DNA from: Bacteroides caecigallinarum
GTDB taxonomy: Bacteria > Bacteroidota > Bacteroidia > Bacteroidales > Bacteroidaceae
Length of the DNA stretch: 64,000 bases
Assembly: GCF_021531075.1 (NCBI RefSeq)
Contig: NZ_JADYTJ010000012.1
Location: forward strand, 1-64,000
Direction of reading: 5' to 3'
Shown here: in pieces, positions 18,431 to 27,325 of the stretch
Layout of the letters: each line of letters opens with the position of its first letter
Numbering within the stretch: position 1 is the stretch's first letter
Notes under the pieces: generated by a model
The model's input: only the letters and a program-made list of their open reading frames with translations
Database searches by the model: none
Told to the model about the DNA's origin: nothing
Position numbers and translations under genes: made by a program

Positions 18431-18644
18431 AGGAACATTGTTTAGGTTTGATTATAGGAATAGAGGCTGCTGCATATTTGGGATGCGGTAGTCTCTTTTC
18501 GTATTCCACTTCATCTTAACTGACATACTACATGGTTTCTGCCTGTTTTTCGTTTTCGCGTAACCTGAAGTATCTGTTGCTGTAATAAGTTGAAATAATG
18601 ATGTAACGTAAAGAACACTATATGTAACAATAACTTTTTGTGAT

Positions 18645-18731
18645 AGCCGCCCGGTATGTGTGGACAGGCTATATTACAATCCCGACGGAACTATGAAGCC
18701 TGTGATACAGACTCAGGAAGGAATAAAGTAG
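18645..18731 (+). pseudogene. C-terminal remnant of a GH43-type glycosidase gene
   Basis: The frame 18645-18731 reads SRPVCVDRLYYNPDGTMKPV, then VIQTQEGIK and a TAG stop. The 'S-V-C-V-D-x-L-Y-Y-N-x-D-G-T-I-x-x-V-x-Q-T-x-E-G' pattern is the usual extreme C terminus of many Bacteroidales GH43 arabinofuranosidases and xylosidases. No homologous sequence and no start is visible upstream, so this is the surviving end of a deleted gene that once followed the GH67 gene. It is recognised from memory of the family; an alignment is needed. Confidence 0.6.
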
Positions 18732-18756
18732 AAAAGTATTAGAGTAATAAAGAATA

Positions 18757-18797
18757 AAAGGAGACAGAGCTACACATTTTGGCCCTGTCTCCTTTAT
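18757..18797. terminator. Bidirectional terminator between the xylan cluster and alaS
   Basis: AAAGGAGACAG (18757-18767) pairs with CTGTCTCCTTT (18785-18795). A-rich and T-rich flanks on both sides suit both convergent transcripts. Confidence 0.75.
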
Positions 18798-18824
18798 ATT
18801 TTATTGTCTTACAGTCTTTTGGAA

Positions 18825-21446
18825 TTATTTCTTTCCTGCAAGTTCCAGCAGCTTGTCTACAGCCGCATTCAGTCCATCGGTATTCTTGCCACCCGCTGTA
18901 GCGAAGTGAGGCTGACCGCCACCGCCACCTTGAATCAGTTTCGCAGCTTCGCGAACCATAGCTCCTGCATTCATTCCGGCCTTCACCAGGTCCTCGCCAA
19001 GCATCACAGTAAGCATAGGCTTGCCTTCGTATGCGCTACCTATAGCTACAAGCAAGTTGGCACCCAATTCGCCCTTCAGCTGGAATGCCAGGTTCTTCAC
19101 TGTGTCGGCAGGCAGAGGAAGCACTGCGCTCACCACTTTCATTCCTTCCACGTCTTTTGCGTTTTCTATCAGCTTGGCCTTAACAGTAGCCTCTTTCTCT
19201 TTCATGAACTCTTCAACCTGCTTTTTCAGACCCGAGTTCTCTTCAATGTATTTGTTTATTGCCACTTTAAGGTCCGGAGCATTATTGAACAGCGCCTTCA
19301 GGTCAGTCAGAGTATCCTGTATAGTGTCCAGCATCTCTTCCACCTTGGCACCCGTCACAGCCTCGATACGGCGTACGCCAGCAGCCACAGAGCTCTCGGA
19401 AATGATTTTCATCATACCTATCTTGCCGGTAGCCGATACGTGAGTACCACCGCAGAATTCTATGGACGAACCAAATTGAACCACGCGAACTTCGTCACCG
19501 TATTTTTCGCCGAAGAGTGCGATTGCACCAAGTTCCTTAGCCTTTTCTATAGGCAGATTGCGATATTCAGTCAAAGGTACATTCTCACGTATCCTGGCGT
19601 TTACCAGATGTTCCACCTCGCGGATCTGTTCAGGAGTAACCTTCTGGAAGTGAGAGAAGTCGAAACGCAAGGAGTCAGGAGTCACCAGAGAACCCTTCTG
19701 CTCTACATGCGTACCAAGCACGCTGCGCAAGGCCTCGTCCAGCAGGTGAGTACAAGAGTGGTTGGCAGCACAAGCGCTGCGTTTGTCCGTATCCACGCAC
19801 GCCATCATCGGAGCCTCAGGATGTTCCGGCAATTTCTTTGCGATGTGTATAGGCAGATTGTTTTCCTTCTTCGTGTCGATAATGTCGATAGTCTCAAACT
19901 CGCTCACCAGCACACCCGTGTCGCCCACCTGGCCACCACTTTCGGCATAGAAAGGAGTGTCGCTCAGTACAATCTGGTACAGAGTCTGATTTTTCTGTTT
20001 CACCTGCCTGTAGCGCAGGATGGAAGTCTCATATTCAGTATAGTCGTATCCCACGAACCGAGTTTCGCCTTCCTTCAGTGTCACCCAGTCGCCGGTCTCC
20101 ACAGCTGCAGCATTACGCGCACGCGCTTTCTGCTTTTCCATCTCCGCCTCGAAACCCTTCACATCGGCAGTAAGACCGTTTTCGCGGAGGATAAGTTCTG
20201 TAAGGTCGAATGGGAAACCGAATGTATCGTACAGAGTGAAAGCATCCACACCGCCGATTTCAGTCCGTCCGGCAGCCTTAGTTTCGTTCATCGTCTTGTC
20301 CAGCAGGCGTATACCGGTTTCAAGAGTACGCAGGAATGATTCTTCCTCTTCCTTAATAACCTTCTCTATCAAGCTCTGCTGAGCCTTCAGTTCAGGATAA
20401 GCGCCACCCATGTTTTCCACCAGTACAGGAACCAGACGATACATGAAAGCCTGCTTCTGTCCCAGGAAAGTATAAGCATAGCGCACAGCACGACGCAGGA
20501 TACGACGGATCACGTAACCCGCCTTTGCATTAGATGGCAGCTGTCCGTCAGTGATAGAGAAAGAGATAGTACGTATATGGTCTGCAATAACGCGCATTGC
20601 CACGTCAGTTTTCTCCTCTTTTCCGTAAGTCACACCTGCCATGTCGCCTATCACTTTGATGATTGGCTGGAACACGTCAGTATCATAGTTAGAACGTTTT
20701 CCCTGCATAGCCATACACAGACGTTCGAATCCCATACCTGTGTCGATAACCTTTGCAGGCAGCGGCTCCAGGCTGCCGTCCGCCCTGCGGTTATACTGCA
20801 TGAACACCAGGTTCCAGATTTCTATCACCTGTGGATGGTCGTGGTTTACAAGTTCACGTCCCGGCACAGCCGCACGTTCTTCTTCCGTGCGAAGGTCGAT
20901 ATGGATTTCCGAGCAAGGTCCGCACGGTCCTGTATCTCCCATTTCCCAGAAATTGTCATGTTTGTTGCCGTTTATGATATGATCTTCCGGCATATACTGT
21001 GCCCAGTAGCCTGCAGCCTCGTTGTCGCGTTCCAATCCTTCTTCAGGACTTCCTTCGAACACTGTTGCATAAAGGTTCCGTGGGTCAATCCCCAGTACGT
21101 CTACCAGAAATTCCCATGCCCATGAGATAGCTTCCTTCTTGAAATAATCTCCGAAAGACCAGTTTCCCAGCATTTCGAACATTGTGTGGTGGTAGGTGTC
21201 GTGTCCCACCTCTTCCAGGTCATTGTGCTTTCCACTTACACGCAGACACTTCTGAGAGTCTGTAACACGTTTATATTTTGCCGGATGATTTCCCAGAATA
21301 ATATCCTTAAACTGGTTCATACCTGCATTGGTGAACATCAGCGTAGGGTCATCTTTTATCACCATAGGTGCCGAAGGCACAATCTGATGCCCTTTCGACT
21401 CGAAAAATTTTACGAACGAGTCGCGGATTTCATTTGCTGTCAACAT
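18825..21446 (-). CDS. alaS: Alanine--tRNA ligase
   Basis: It charges tRNA-Ala. The class II catalytic core starts '[20 protein letters not shown]', with '[23 protein letters not shown]' and 'GPCGPCSEI'. The editing domain carries the zinc-binding '[12 protein letters not shown]' and '[10 protein letters not shown]' motifs. The C-Ala domain ends with '[15 protein letters not shown]'. Length 873 is standard. It has its own promoter at 21488-21495 next to the divergent M23 peptidase promoter, and a terminator downstream. No T-box or other leader structure was seen in the 41-bp leader. Confidence 0.97.
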   Translation of the reverse strand: MLTANEIRDSFVKFFESKGHQIVPSAPMVIKDDPTLMFTNAGMNQFKDIILGNHPAKYKRVTDSQKCLRVSGKHNDLEEVGHDTYHHTMFEMLGNWSFGDYFKKEAISWAWEFLVDVLGIDPRNLYATVFEGSPEEGLERDNEAAGYWAQYMPEDHIINGNKHDNFWEMGDTGPCGPCSEIHIDLRTEEERAAVPGRELVNHDHPQVIEIWNLVFMQYNRRADGSLEPLPAKVIDTGMGFERLCMAMQGKRSNYDTDVFQPIIKVIGDMAGVTYGKEEKTDVAMRVIADHIRTISFSITDGQLPSNAKAGYVIRRILRRAVRYAYTFLGQKQAFMYRLVPVLVENMGGAYPELKAQQSLIEKVIKEEEESFLRTLETGIRLLDKTMNETKAAGRTEIGGVDAFTLYDTFGFPFDLTELILRENGLTADVKGFEAEMEKQKARARNAAAVETGDWVTLKEGETRFVGYDYTEYETSILRYRQVKQKNQTLYQIVLSDTPFYAESGGQVGDTGVLVSEFETIDIIDTKKENNLPIHIAKKLPEHPEAPMMACVDTDKRSACAANHSCTHLLDEALRSVLGTHVEQKGSLVTPDSLRFDFSHFQKVTPEQIREVEHLVNARIRENVPLTEYRNLPIEKAKELGAIALFGEKYGDEVRVVQFGSSIEFCGGTHVSATGKIGMMKIISESSVAAGVRRIEAVTGAKVEEMLDTIQDTLTDLKALFNNAPDLKVAINKYIEENSGLKKQVEEFMKEKEATVKAKLIENAKDVEGMKVVSAVLPLPADTVKNLAFQLKGELGANLLVAIGSAYEGKPMLTVMLGEDLVKAGMNAGAMVREAAKLIQGGGGGQPHFATAGGKNTDGLNAAVDKLLELAGKK

Positions 21447-21483
21447 ATTTATATTTGATGATGGTTAATATTCTAAAAATTGA

Positions 21484-21514
21484 TTTGCAAAGATAACTTG
21501 TTTTATTATTTTTG
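21484..21514 (+). promoter_or_regulatory. Promoter for the M23 peptidase gene
   Basis: TTTG at 21484-21487 and TATTTTTG at 21507-21514 with 19 bp spacing, about 60 bp before the ATG. Confidence 0.65.
21488..21495 (-). promoter_or_regulatory. -7 box of the alaS promoter
   Basis: TATCTTTG on the minus strand, 42 bp before the alaS ATG. It touches the -33 element of the divergent M23 peptidase promoter. Confidence 0.6.
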
Positions 21515-21576
21515 TCGTTAAAATTGGTGCAAAATATTGATATCTTGTATCTTATTTTTTCATAAAACAGGAAAGA

Positions 21577-22545
21577 ATGCGCAAAGTTTATTACATATAT
21601 AATCCAAAGACCAGAACTTACGATCGCATTTATCCCACTTTACGTCAGAGGATAATGAGTTATTTGAGGCGTTTGTTTGTAGGTATGGGATTAGGGGCCG
21701 GAAGTTTTCTGGTTTTCTTTATTATTTTTGGTTCTCCGTCCGAGAGAGGGTTACGTACAGAGAATTCTCAGTTGCAAGCACAGTATCACATTTTATCTAG
21801 CCGCCTTGATGAAGCTCTTAATGTTATGAAGCAAATTCAGCAGCGAGATGATAATTTATACAGGGTAATTATGCAGGCTGATCCTGTGAATGATAGGTTA
21901 CGACTAGCAAGTTATGGTAATACCAACAGATATGGCGAACTTATGGATATGGCTAATTCAAGACTTGTAGTTAATACATCAAAGAAAATGGACTTATTGG
22001 CCAGACAGTTATACATACAGTCGGAATCCTTTGACGAGATAGTTGAACTGTGTAAGAAACATGATGAAATGATTGAATGTATTCCAGCCATCCAGCCAGT
22101 TTCTAATAAAGATTTAAAACGTACAGCTTCAGGTTACGGAACACGAATAGACCCGATATACAAAACTGTCAAGTTCCACGAAGGTATGGACTTTTCGGCT
22201 AATATAGGTACTCCTGTGTATGTTACTGGAAACGGTAAGGTGATAAAAGCCGGCTGGGAAGGACTTTACGGTTACTGTATTAATGTAGATCATGGCTTTG
22301 GCTATGTAACCAAGTATGCACATCTTAGTAAAATAAAAGTAAGAGCGGGTCAGAATGTTGTCAGAGGTGAGATAATTGGTGAAGTAGGAAGTACCGGAAA
22401 AAGTACAGGACCGCATTTGCACTATGAGGTTCATGTAAAGGGTAAAGTGGTCAATCCGGTAAATTATTATTTCATGGATTTGAATGCTGAAGATTACGAC
22501 AAGATGGTTGAAATAGCTTCCAATCATGGAAAGGTTTATGATTGA
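21577..22545 (+). CDS. Membrane-anchored M23 family metallopeptidase (murein endopeptidase)
   Basis: Predicted cell-wall hydrolase cutting peptidoglycan cross-links. A short basic cytoplasmic N terminus precedes one membrane helix (about residues 33-51, GMGLGAGSFLVFFIIFG). A coiled-coil-like segment (60-90) and a C-terminal M23 domain follow. Zinc ligands are visible in 'HEGMDF' (about residue 201) and 'HLHYE' (about 281), and 'SGYGTRIDPI' begins the domain. Length 322 is typical of the Bacteroidetes form. It overlaps or abuts the MerR gene (18 bp to ATG 22563), suggesting co-transcription. It could be a non-catalytic activator, but both metal motifs are intact. Confidence 0.9.
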   Translation: MRKVYYIYNPKTRTYDRIYPTLRQRIMSYLRRLFVGMGLGAGSFLVFFIIFGSPSERGLRTENSQLQAQYHILSSRLDEALNVMKQIQQRDDNLYRVIMQADPVNDRLRLASYGNTNRYGELMDMANSRLVVNTSKKMDLLARQLYIQSESFDEIVELCKKHDEMIECIPAIQPVSNKDLKRTASGYGTRIDPIYKTVKFHEGMDFSANIGTPVYVTGNGKVIKAGWEGLYGYCINVDHGFGYVTKYAHLSKIKVRAGQNVVRGEIIGEVGSTGKSTGPHLHYEVHVKGKVVNPVNYYFMDLNAEDYDKMVEIASNHGKVYD

Positions 22546-22562
22546 TTTTAAAGTATTATTCT

Positions 22563-22910
22563 ATGGTTTTACGTCCTGATAAAGAACTGAAAATATATTA
22601 TTCTATAAGTGAAGTCGCACAAATGTTTGATGTGAATGAGTCTTTACTTAGATACTGGGAAAAGGAGTTTCCTTTTATAGCTCCAAAGAAAACCGGTGGT
22701 AATGTACGTCAATATAGAAAAGAAGATATTGATAATATAAGACTGGTATATCATCTTGTGAAAGAAAAAGGACTTACACTGGCAGGAGCCAAGCAGAGGT
22801 TGAAGCAGGAAAAAGAACTTGAGGCTAAGAATGTAGATATAATAGAACGTTTGAAGGATATAAAAGAAGAGCTCCTTAGTATTCGTAAGGAGCTCGATTA
22901 TATGACTTAA
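22563..22910 (+). CDS. MerR-family transcriptional regulator
   Basis: Small DNA-binding protein of 115 residues. 'YYSISEVAQMFDVNESLLRYWEKEFPFI' is a MerR winged helix-turn-helix, 'GNVRQYRKEDIDNIRLVYHLV' is its wing, and a C-terminal coiled coil (about 75-110) is the likely dimerisation helix. No effector domain follows. ATG 22563 is preferred over TTG-like or ATG starts at 22542, which overlap the peptidase gene. The target is unknown; linkage to the M23 peptidase hints at a cell-envelope role. Its stop overlaps the end of relA by 4 bp (convergent). Confidence 0.85.
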   Translation: MVLRPDKELKIYYSISEVAQMFDVNESLLRYWEKEFPFIAPKKTGGNVRQYRKEDIDNIRLVYHLVKEKGLTLAGAKQRLKQEKELEAKNVDIIERLKDIKEELLSIRKELDYMT

Positions 22911-25183
22911 TCGGTTGTGTCATCGTCGAAGTTTTCAATTCTTGTCACACGTTTTACGTTTTCTATTTTCTTTAGATTATTGCATATTGTATTTACATCA
23001 TCCACATCGTGTACATACAACTGTATTCTTCCTACGAATATACCGTCGTTCGATTCTATATGTAATTTATGGATATTAACGTTAAGTTGTTGTGAGATAA
23101 TTTCAGTAACTTTATTCAATATTCCTATACCGTCAATACCTTTTACAAAAACATTCACCGGGAAGTAAAGGGCTTTTCCTGTTTCCCATTGTACTGCCAG
23201 AAGTCTGTTGCCGAAGCTTGATTTCAGTTGTGCAGCAATAGGACAGTGCAGTTTGTGTATAATAACCCTGTTGTTATCATCTATATATCCCAACACATCA
23301 TCTCCTGGAATTGGTTTACAACAGTCAGCTATTATATAATTCTTTTGTATAGTGTCCGGAGTTAGCTTTACTATCTTTTTCTTGTCAATGTTTATGGCAG
23401 GCGTAATTTCTTTTTCCTGTTTTGAAGTTTTGTTTTTGTTATTTCCTCCAAAATTGAAAGGTATGAATTTTTTCCAGCCGTTGTTTGTTGTTTTTTCTTT
23501 GAATTCCTCAATGTCATTATCGCCTAGCTTTACAACTTTCTGGCCAATAAGCAACATAAGTTCTTCATTTGATTTTGCATTGTGAAGTTTGCATAGTCTT
23601 GATATGTTTTCTTCGTTTACCTCAATCTTTGCGTTTTTGAGGAATTCATTAAGCATATCTTCACCAATTTGTTGGGTCTCTTTACGTTCTCTCCTTAAAA
23701 TAGCCTGTATTTTGGCTTTTGCTTTTGCTGTAGTGGCAAAATTTACCCAGTCAGGCTGTACTTTTTGTGATTTAGATGTAAGTATTTCCACCTGATCGCC
23801 ACTTTGTAGTTTGTGGCTTAGTGGTACTAATTTATGATTAACCTTTGCTCCTATACAGTGGCTTCCCAGGAATGTATGTATTGAGAAAGCGAAATCCAGT
23901 GCCGTGCAGTTTTGTGGCATGGTTTTGATTTCACCTTTAGGAGTAAACACAAATATTTCCGAAGCGAAAAGATTAAGTTTTATGGTGTCAAGAAAGTCAA
24001 GTGCATCCGGTTGTGGATCGTCCAGAATTTCTTTGATGGTATGCAGCCATTTTCCAAGTTCTCCCTCGTCTTCGCTTATTCCTCCTTCTTTGTATTTCCA
24101 GTGTGCCGCAAATCCTTGTTCGGCTATTTCGTCCATTCTGTTACTTCTTATCTGGACTTCAATCCATCTACCCTGATTGCTCATGAGTGTAACATGTAAG
24201 GCCTGATAACCATTAGCTTTAGGATGGCTTACCCAATCTCTTAATCTATCCGGATGAGGCTTATATATGCTTGATATTGATACGTATATGTTAAAGCAGT
24301 CGATGGCTTCTTTATCAGGACTTTCAGGTTCGAATATAATTCTGACTGCAAGAATATCATATATTTCCTCAAAAGTAATATGTTTGGTCTGCATTTTATT
24401 CCATATGGAATACGGAGATTTTACTCTTGCCAGAATTTTATATTTCAGTCCCATATTGTTCAATTGTTCTTTTATAGGGGCTGTAAATTCTTCAAACAGT
24501 GAATCGCGTTCAGCCTGAGTGGCTTCCAGCTTTTTCTGTATTTGATTATATGCATCAGGATGCTCATACTTGAAACTGAGATCTTCCAGCTCTGTTTTGA
24601 TTTTGTTCAAGCCGAGTCTGTTTGCCAATGGCGCATAAATATATAGTGTCTCACCGGCTATTTTATATTGTTTGCTTGGCAGCATTGAACCAAGCGTACG
24701 CATGTTATGAAGACGGTCGGATATTTTTATCAATATTACCCTTATATCGTCATTCATAGTGAGCAGCAGTTTCTTGAAGTTTTCTGCTTGAGCCGATGCT
24801 CTGTCTCCAAATATACCTCCTGATATTTTTGTCAGTCCATCTACTATCAGTGCTATTCTTTCTCCAAAAAGATTTTGAATATCTTCTACTGTATAGTCTG
24901 TATCTTCTACTACATCATGGAGTAGTGCGGCACATATGGATGTTGATCCTAATCCTATTTCGCAGCATGCTATTCTTGCCACAGCAATAGGGTGTAAAAT
25001 ATACGGCTCGCCTGAACGTCGCCTAACGCCTTTGTGTGCTTGTTTGGCGAAGTTGAAAGCTTTGGTGATAATTTCTACTTTTTTTCTATGTCGGCTTTCC
25101 AGATATCTGTCAAGTAATTCTTCGAAAGCTTCGTTTATTATTTTTTCGTCAGCTTGTTCTTGAGTAAGTTTCTCATCCGTCAT
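22907..25183 (-). CDS. Bifunctional (p)ppGpp synthetase/hydrolase, RelA/SpoT family
   Basis: It makes and degrades the stringent-response alarmone (p)ppGpp. The HD hydrolase domain has 'YILHPIAVARI' and 'LLHDVVEDTDYT' (HD pair near residue 80). The synthetase domain has 'RVKSPYSIWNKM' and 'GYQALHVTL...RWIEVQIRSNRMD'. The TGS domain is 'ALDFAFSIHTFLGSHCIGAKVN' (about 410-470), and an ACT domain ends the protein. Length 758 from ATG 25183 is normal. The longer frame to 25243 runs into the promoter and is rejected. It is separated from mltD by a terminator but keeps the conserved parA-parB-DUF5683-mltD-relA order. Confidence 0.95.
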   Translation of the reverse strand: MTDEKLTQEQADEKIINEAFEELLDRYLESRHRKKVEIITKAFNFAKQAHKGVRRRSGEPYILHPIAVARIACCEIGLGSTSICAALLHDVVEDTDYTVEDIQNLFGERIALIVDGLTKISGGIFGDRASAQAENFKKLLLTMNDDIRVILIKISDRLHNMRTLGSMLPSKQYKIAGETLYIYAPLANRLGLNKIKTELEDLSFKYEHPDAYNQIQKKLEATQAERDSLFEEFTAPIKEQLNNMGLKYKILARVKSPYSIWNKMQTKHITFEEIYDILAVRIIFEPESPDKEAIDCFNIYVSISSIYKPHPDRLRDWVSHPKANGYQALHVTLMSNQGRWIEVQIRSNRMDEIAEQGFAAHWKYKEGGISEDEGELGKWLHTIKEILDDPQPDALDFLDTIKLNLFASEIFVFTPKGEIKTMPQNCTALDFAFSIHTFLGSHCIGAKVNHKLVPLSHKLQSGDQVEILTSKSQKVQPDWVNFATTAKAKAKIQAILRRERKETQQIGEDMLNEFLKNAKIEVNEENISRLCKLHNAKSNEELMLLIGQKVVKLGDNDIEEFKEKTTNNGWKKFIPFNFGGNNKNKTSKQEKEITPAINIDKKKIVKLTPDTIQKNYIIADCCKPIPGDDVLGYIDDNNRVIIHKLHCPIAAQLKSSFGNRLLAVQWETGKALYFPVNVFVKGIDGIGILNKVTEIISQQLNVNIHKLHIESNDGIFVGRIQLYVHDVDDVNTICNNLKKIENVKRVTRIENFDDDTTD

Positions 25184-25213
25184 ATACGTATTCCTCCAAA
25201 AATAACATAAGTG

Positions 25214-25243
25214 CAAAAATATGAAATAATCAAAAAAAAGCAA
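25214..25243 (-). promoter_or_regulatory. Promoter for relA/spoT
   Basis: Minus-strand TTG (25243-25241) and TATTTTTG (25221-25214) with 19 bp spacing, about 30 bp before ATG 25183. This decides the start codon. Confidence 0.6.
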
Positions 25244-25281
25244 GTATTTCTGTGTAATTAATTGAAATACTTGCTTTTTAT
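25239..25281 (-). terminator. Terminator after mltD
   Basis: AAGCAAGTATTTC and GAAATACTTGCTT are perfect 13-bp arms. On the minus strand a run of eight T follows. The T-run side overlaps the relA -33 region. Confidence 0.85.
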
Positions 25282-25289
25282 TTTTCAGC

Positions 25290-26528
25290 TTATCTTATTC
25301 TGATAGTTTTTCCGGCACGTATGTTGCTACCCTTTATTCCGTTTAATCTTCTTATTTGGTTAATACTTACTCCATATTTGGCTGCTATTCCACCTAAAGT
25401 TTCTCCACTTCGTATTTTATGATATACTTCAGCCGATTTTGGAGTGGTAACTTTTACTGTAGCTCTTCTGTTTTGATAAACTTGAGGTTTATAATTATAA
25501 ATGCTATCCTCATGTTCCAGAAAACAACTTACCATATTGTTTGGTAGTCTTAAAGCATACGTTTTCTGATTACCCGGAATAATATCTTTTCTGAATTCCG
25601 GATTTAATGCACGCAACTGCTCAATATCAATTTTACATACTTCGGCTATCTGGTTCAGATTAAGGCTTTTGTTTATATGTATTGTGTCTGTGCCTTCCGG
25701 CATTTGCATAGCCATTGGTCGGATGTTGTGCTCGCAGTAGTAAGTCATTATGTAATTAGCTGCAATGAAAGCAGGAACATACCCTCTTGTCTCTTTAGGC
25801 AGAAAATTATATATAGACCAGAAATCTGTTGCCCCTCCGGCACGTCTTATTGCCTTATTGATATTTCCAGGTCCGCAGTTATAGGCAGCCAATACAAGAT
25901 TCCAGTCATGATAAATATCATATAAGTCTTTCAGATATCTTGCTGCTGCATATGTTGATTTTATCGGATCTCTTCTTTCGTCTATCAGAGAGTTGACTTC
26001 CAGACCGTATATTTTTCCTGTGCGTAGCATAAACTGCCATAGTCCTGTCGCTCCCTGTCGTGAAACAGCGTTAGGATTCAGGGCTGATTCTATTACTGGC
26101 AGATATCTTAGTTCGAGTGGTAGATTGTATATTTCAAGAGCCTCTTCAAAAATTGGCATGTATAGATTGTTTGCACTTAGCATGAATGCCACCGTCTCAC
26201 GCAATCTTCCGGTATATTGGTCTATGAATTTCCTTATTATGTCGTTATAAGGCATCTCAATTACAGCCGGTATCCTCTGGAGCCTGTCAATGTATACAGA
26301 GTCACTTATATTGGGATTGGAGTTTCCTGATTCACAGTTTATAGGGGTGATATAGTTCTTTGAAATCCAGTCAAGGTAAAGGCTGTCTGTCGATGACAAC
26401 ATACCTTGTGGAAGTTCTATTTCCTCACTTTCTCCCTGCTCGTTCTTTACAGTTATGGTTTCTGTTTTTTCTTGTGCATATAAAGTGGAAAATCCCAATG
26501 ATAAAAGGCAAATAATAATCTTCTTCAT
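25290..26528 (-). CDS. Lytic transglycosylase with LysM domain (MltD-like)
   Basis: It cleaves the glycan strands of peptidoglycan non-hydrolytically. Signal peptide about 1-19 (ending TLYAQ). The SLT catalytic domain has the motif 'LPVIESALNPNAVSRQGATG' with catalytic Glu147, followed by LWQFM. 'LVLAAYNCGPGNI' is the later domain signature. One LysM peptidoglycan-binding domain occupies about residues 369-412 (HKIRSGETLGGIAAKYGV). Length 412 is usual for the Bacteroidetes form. The gene overlaps none but starts 4 bp after DUF5683, so it is co-transcribed with parA-parB-DUF5683. Confidence 0.92.
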   Translation of the reverse strand: MKKIIICLLSLGFSTLYAQEKTETITVKNEQGESEEIELPQGMLSSTDSLYLDWISKNYITPINCESGNSNPNISDSVYIDRLQRIPAVIEMPYNDIIRKFIDQYTGRLRETVAFMLSANNLYMPIFEEALEIYNLPLELRYLPVIESALNPNAVSRQGATGLWQFMLRTGKIYGLEVNSLIDERRDPIKSTYAAARYLKDLYDIYHDWNLVLAAYNCGPGNINKAIRRAGGATDFWSIYNFLPKETRGYVPAFIAANYIMTYYCEHNIRPMAMQMPEGTDTIHINKSLNLNQIAEVCKIDIEQLRALNPEFRKDIIPGNQKTYALRLPNNMVSCFLEHEDSIYNYKPQVYQNRRATVKVTTPKSAEVYHKIRSGETLGGIAAKYGVSINQIRRLNGIKGSNIRAGKTIRIR

Positions 26529-26531
26529 AAT

Positions 26532-27314
26532 TTAAAATTTAATATTGCATTGTAGTCCTACTCCCTGAGGACGGTTACGAAACGCATCGTTGAACAATGT
26601 TGGTTCAAGTTTTAAACTTAAATCTTTTGATATGTCGAAATCAGACAACTCAGCATCTACATAAGCATCTATAACTGAAAGTAGGTATACACCTATAAAT
26701 GCAAAAATACTGAGGTCTCTTTGTCTTCTATATACATCCTTGGCATTCTTGAATGTTTCCTGATAATATTCCAGATTACTTTCTATATCAACGTATGAAG
26801 GAATAAAATCCTTGTAACTGTCATTGTTAGGATTGTCGCTCATTATGTCCTGATATGCCTGTGAATAGTCATTATACATTTTGGTATTCCAGGTCAGGGC
26901 GTAAGCACAACCCACGAATCCTCCATATATTATAGGAAGTTTCCAGTATTTCCTGTTATAGATTTGTCCGGCTCCTGGAAGAACCATTGCCATCCATAAT
27001 GACTTGTTTGAATCCGGTATCCATCTTTTGGGCGTTTTTGCCGGTGTATTCAATACGGAGTCCGATTTGGATGATAATAATGCAGTATCTACGGGAGATT
27101 CCAAATTCATAATTTTTTCGTTTATCTCCTCGTCGAAATTCTTGATGGTTATACTATCATTGTCGGTCTTCCTTACGATAGTATCGTTTGCTATCGTATC
27201 ATTAGGGTAGATAGTTTCATAATTTGCTACACTGATAGCTTGTATCTCGACTGATAACAGCAGAGAGATACAAAATATAATGAAACTTGTATATGTAAGG
27301 AATTTCGGTTTCAA
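26532..27314 (-). CDS. DUF5683 domain-containing membrane protein
   Basis: Function unknown. It has a possible signal or first membrane helix (about residues 9-27), a low-complexity Asp/Thr-rich segment (35-75), then 'SLWMAMVLPGAGQIYNRKYWKLPIIYGG' and a second hydrophobic helix pair, followed by 'FIGVYLLSVIDAYVDAELSDFDIS'. The 'PGAGQIYN...W..P' core is the signature of this Bacteroidetes-specific family. It lies 11 bp after parB and 3 bp before mltD in a very conserved order, suggesting a role linking chromosome segregation or division to the envelope. That link is inference from context only. Confidence 0.85.
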   Translation of the reverse strand: MKPKFLTYTSFIIFCISLLLSVEIQAISVANYETIYPNDTIANDTIVRKTDNDSITIKNFDEEINEKIMNLESPVDTALLSSKSDSVLNTPAKTPKRWIPDSNKSLWMAMVLPGAGQIYNRKYWKLPIIYGGFVGCAYALTWNTKMYNDYSQAYQDIMSDNPNNDSYKDFIPSYVDIESNLEYYQETFKNAKDVYRRQRDLSIFAFIGVYLLSVIDAYVDAELSDFDISKDLSLKLEPTLFNDAFRNRPQGVGLQCNIKF

Positions 27315-27325
27315 GACAATTATCT

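Larger units (their letters stand above)
18431..18824. other. Intergenic region between the GH67 gene and alaS
   Basis: This 394-bp stretch between convergent genes holds two ATGTAAC motifs (18601-18607, 18622-18628), a gene remnant (18645-18731) and a terminator (18757-18797). The first 150 bp show no further recognisable signal. Confidence 0.6.

Noticed and set aside
18825-18900. Possible extra small gene between the alaS terminator and alaS end
   Set aside because: This is the alaS C terminus; nothing separate is encoded.
18804-20339. Long plus-strand open frame (511 codons) opposite alaS
   Set aside because: It is the antisense shadow of the well-supported alaS gene and has no family motifs.
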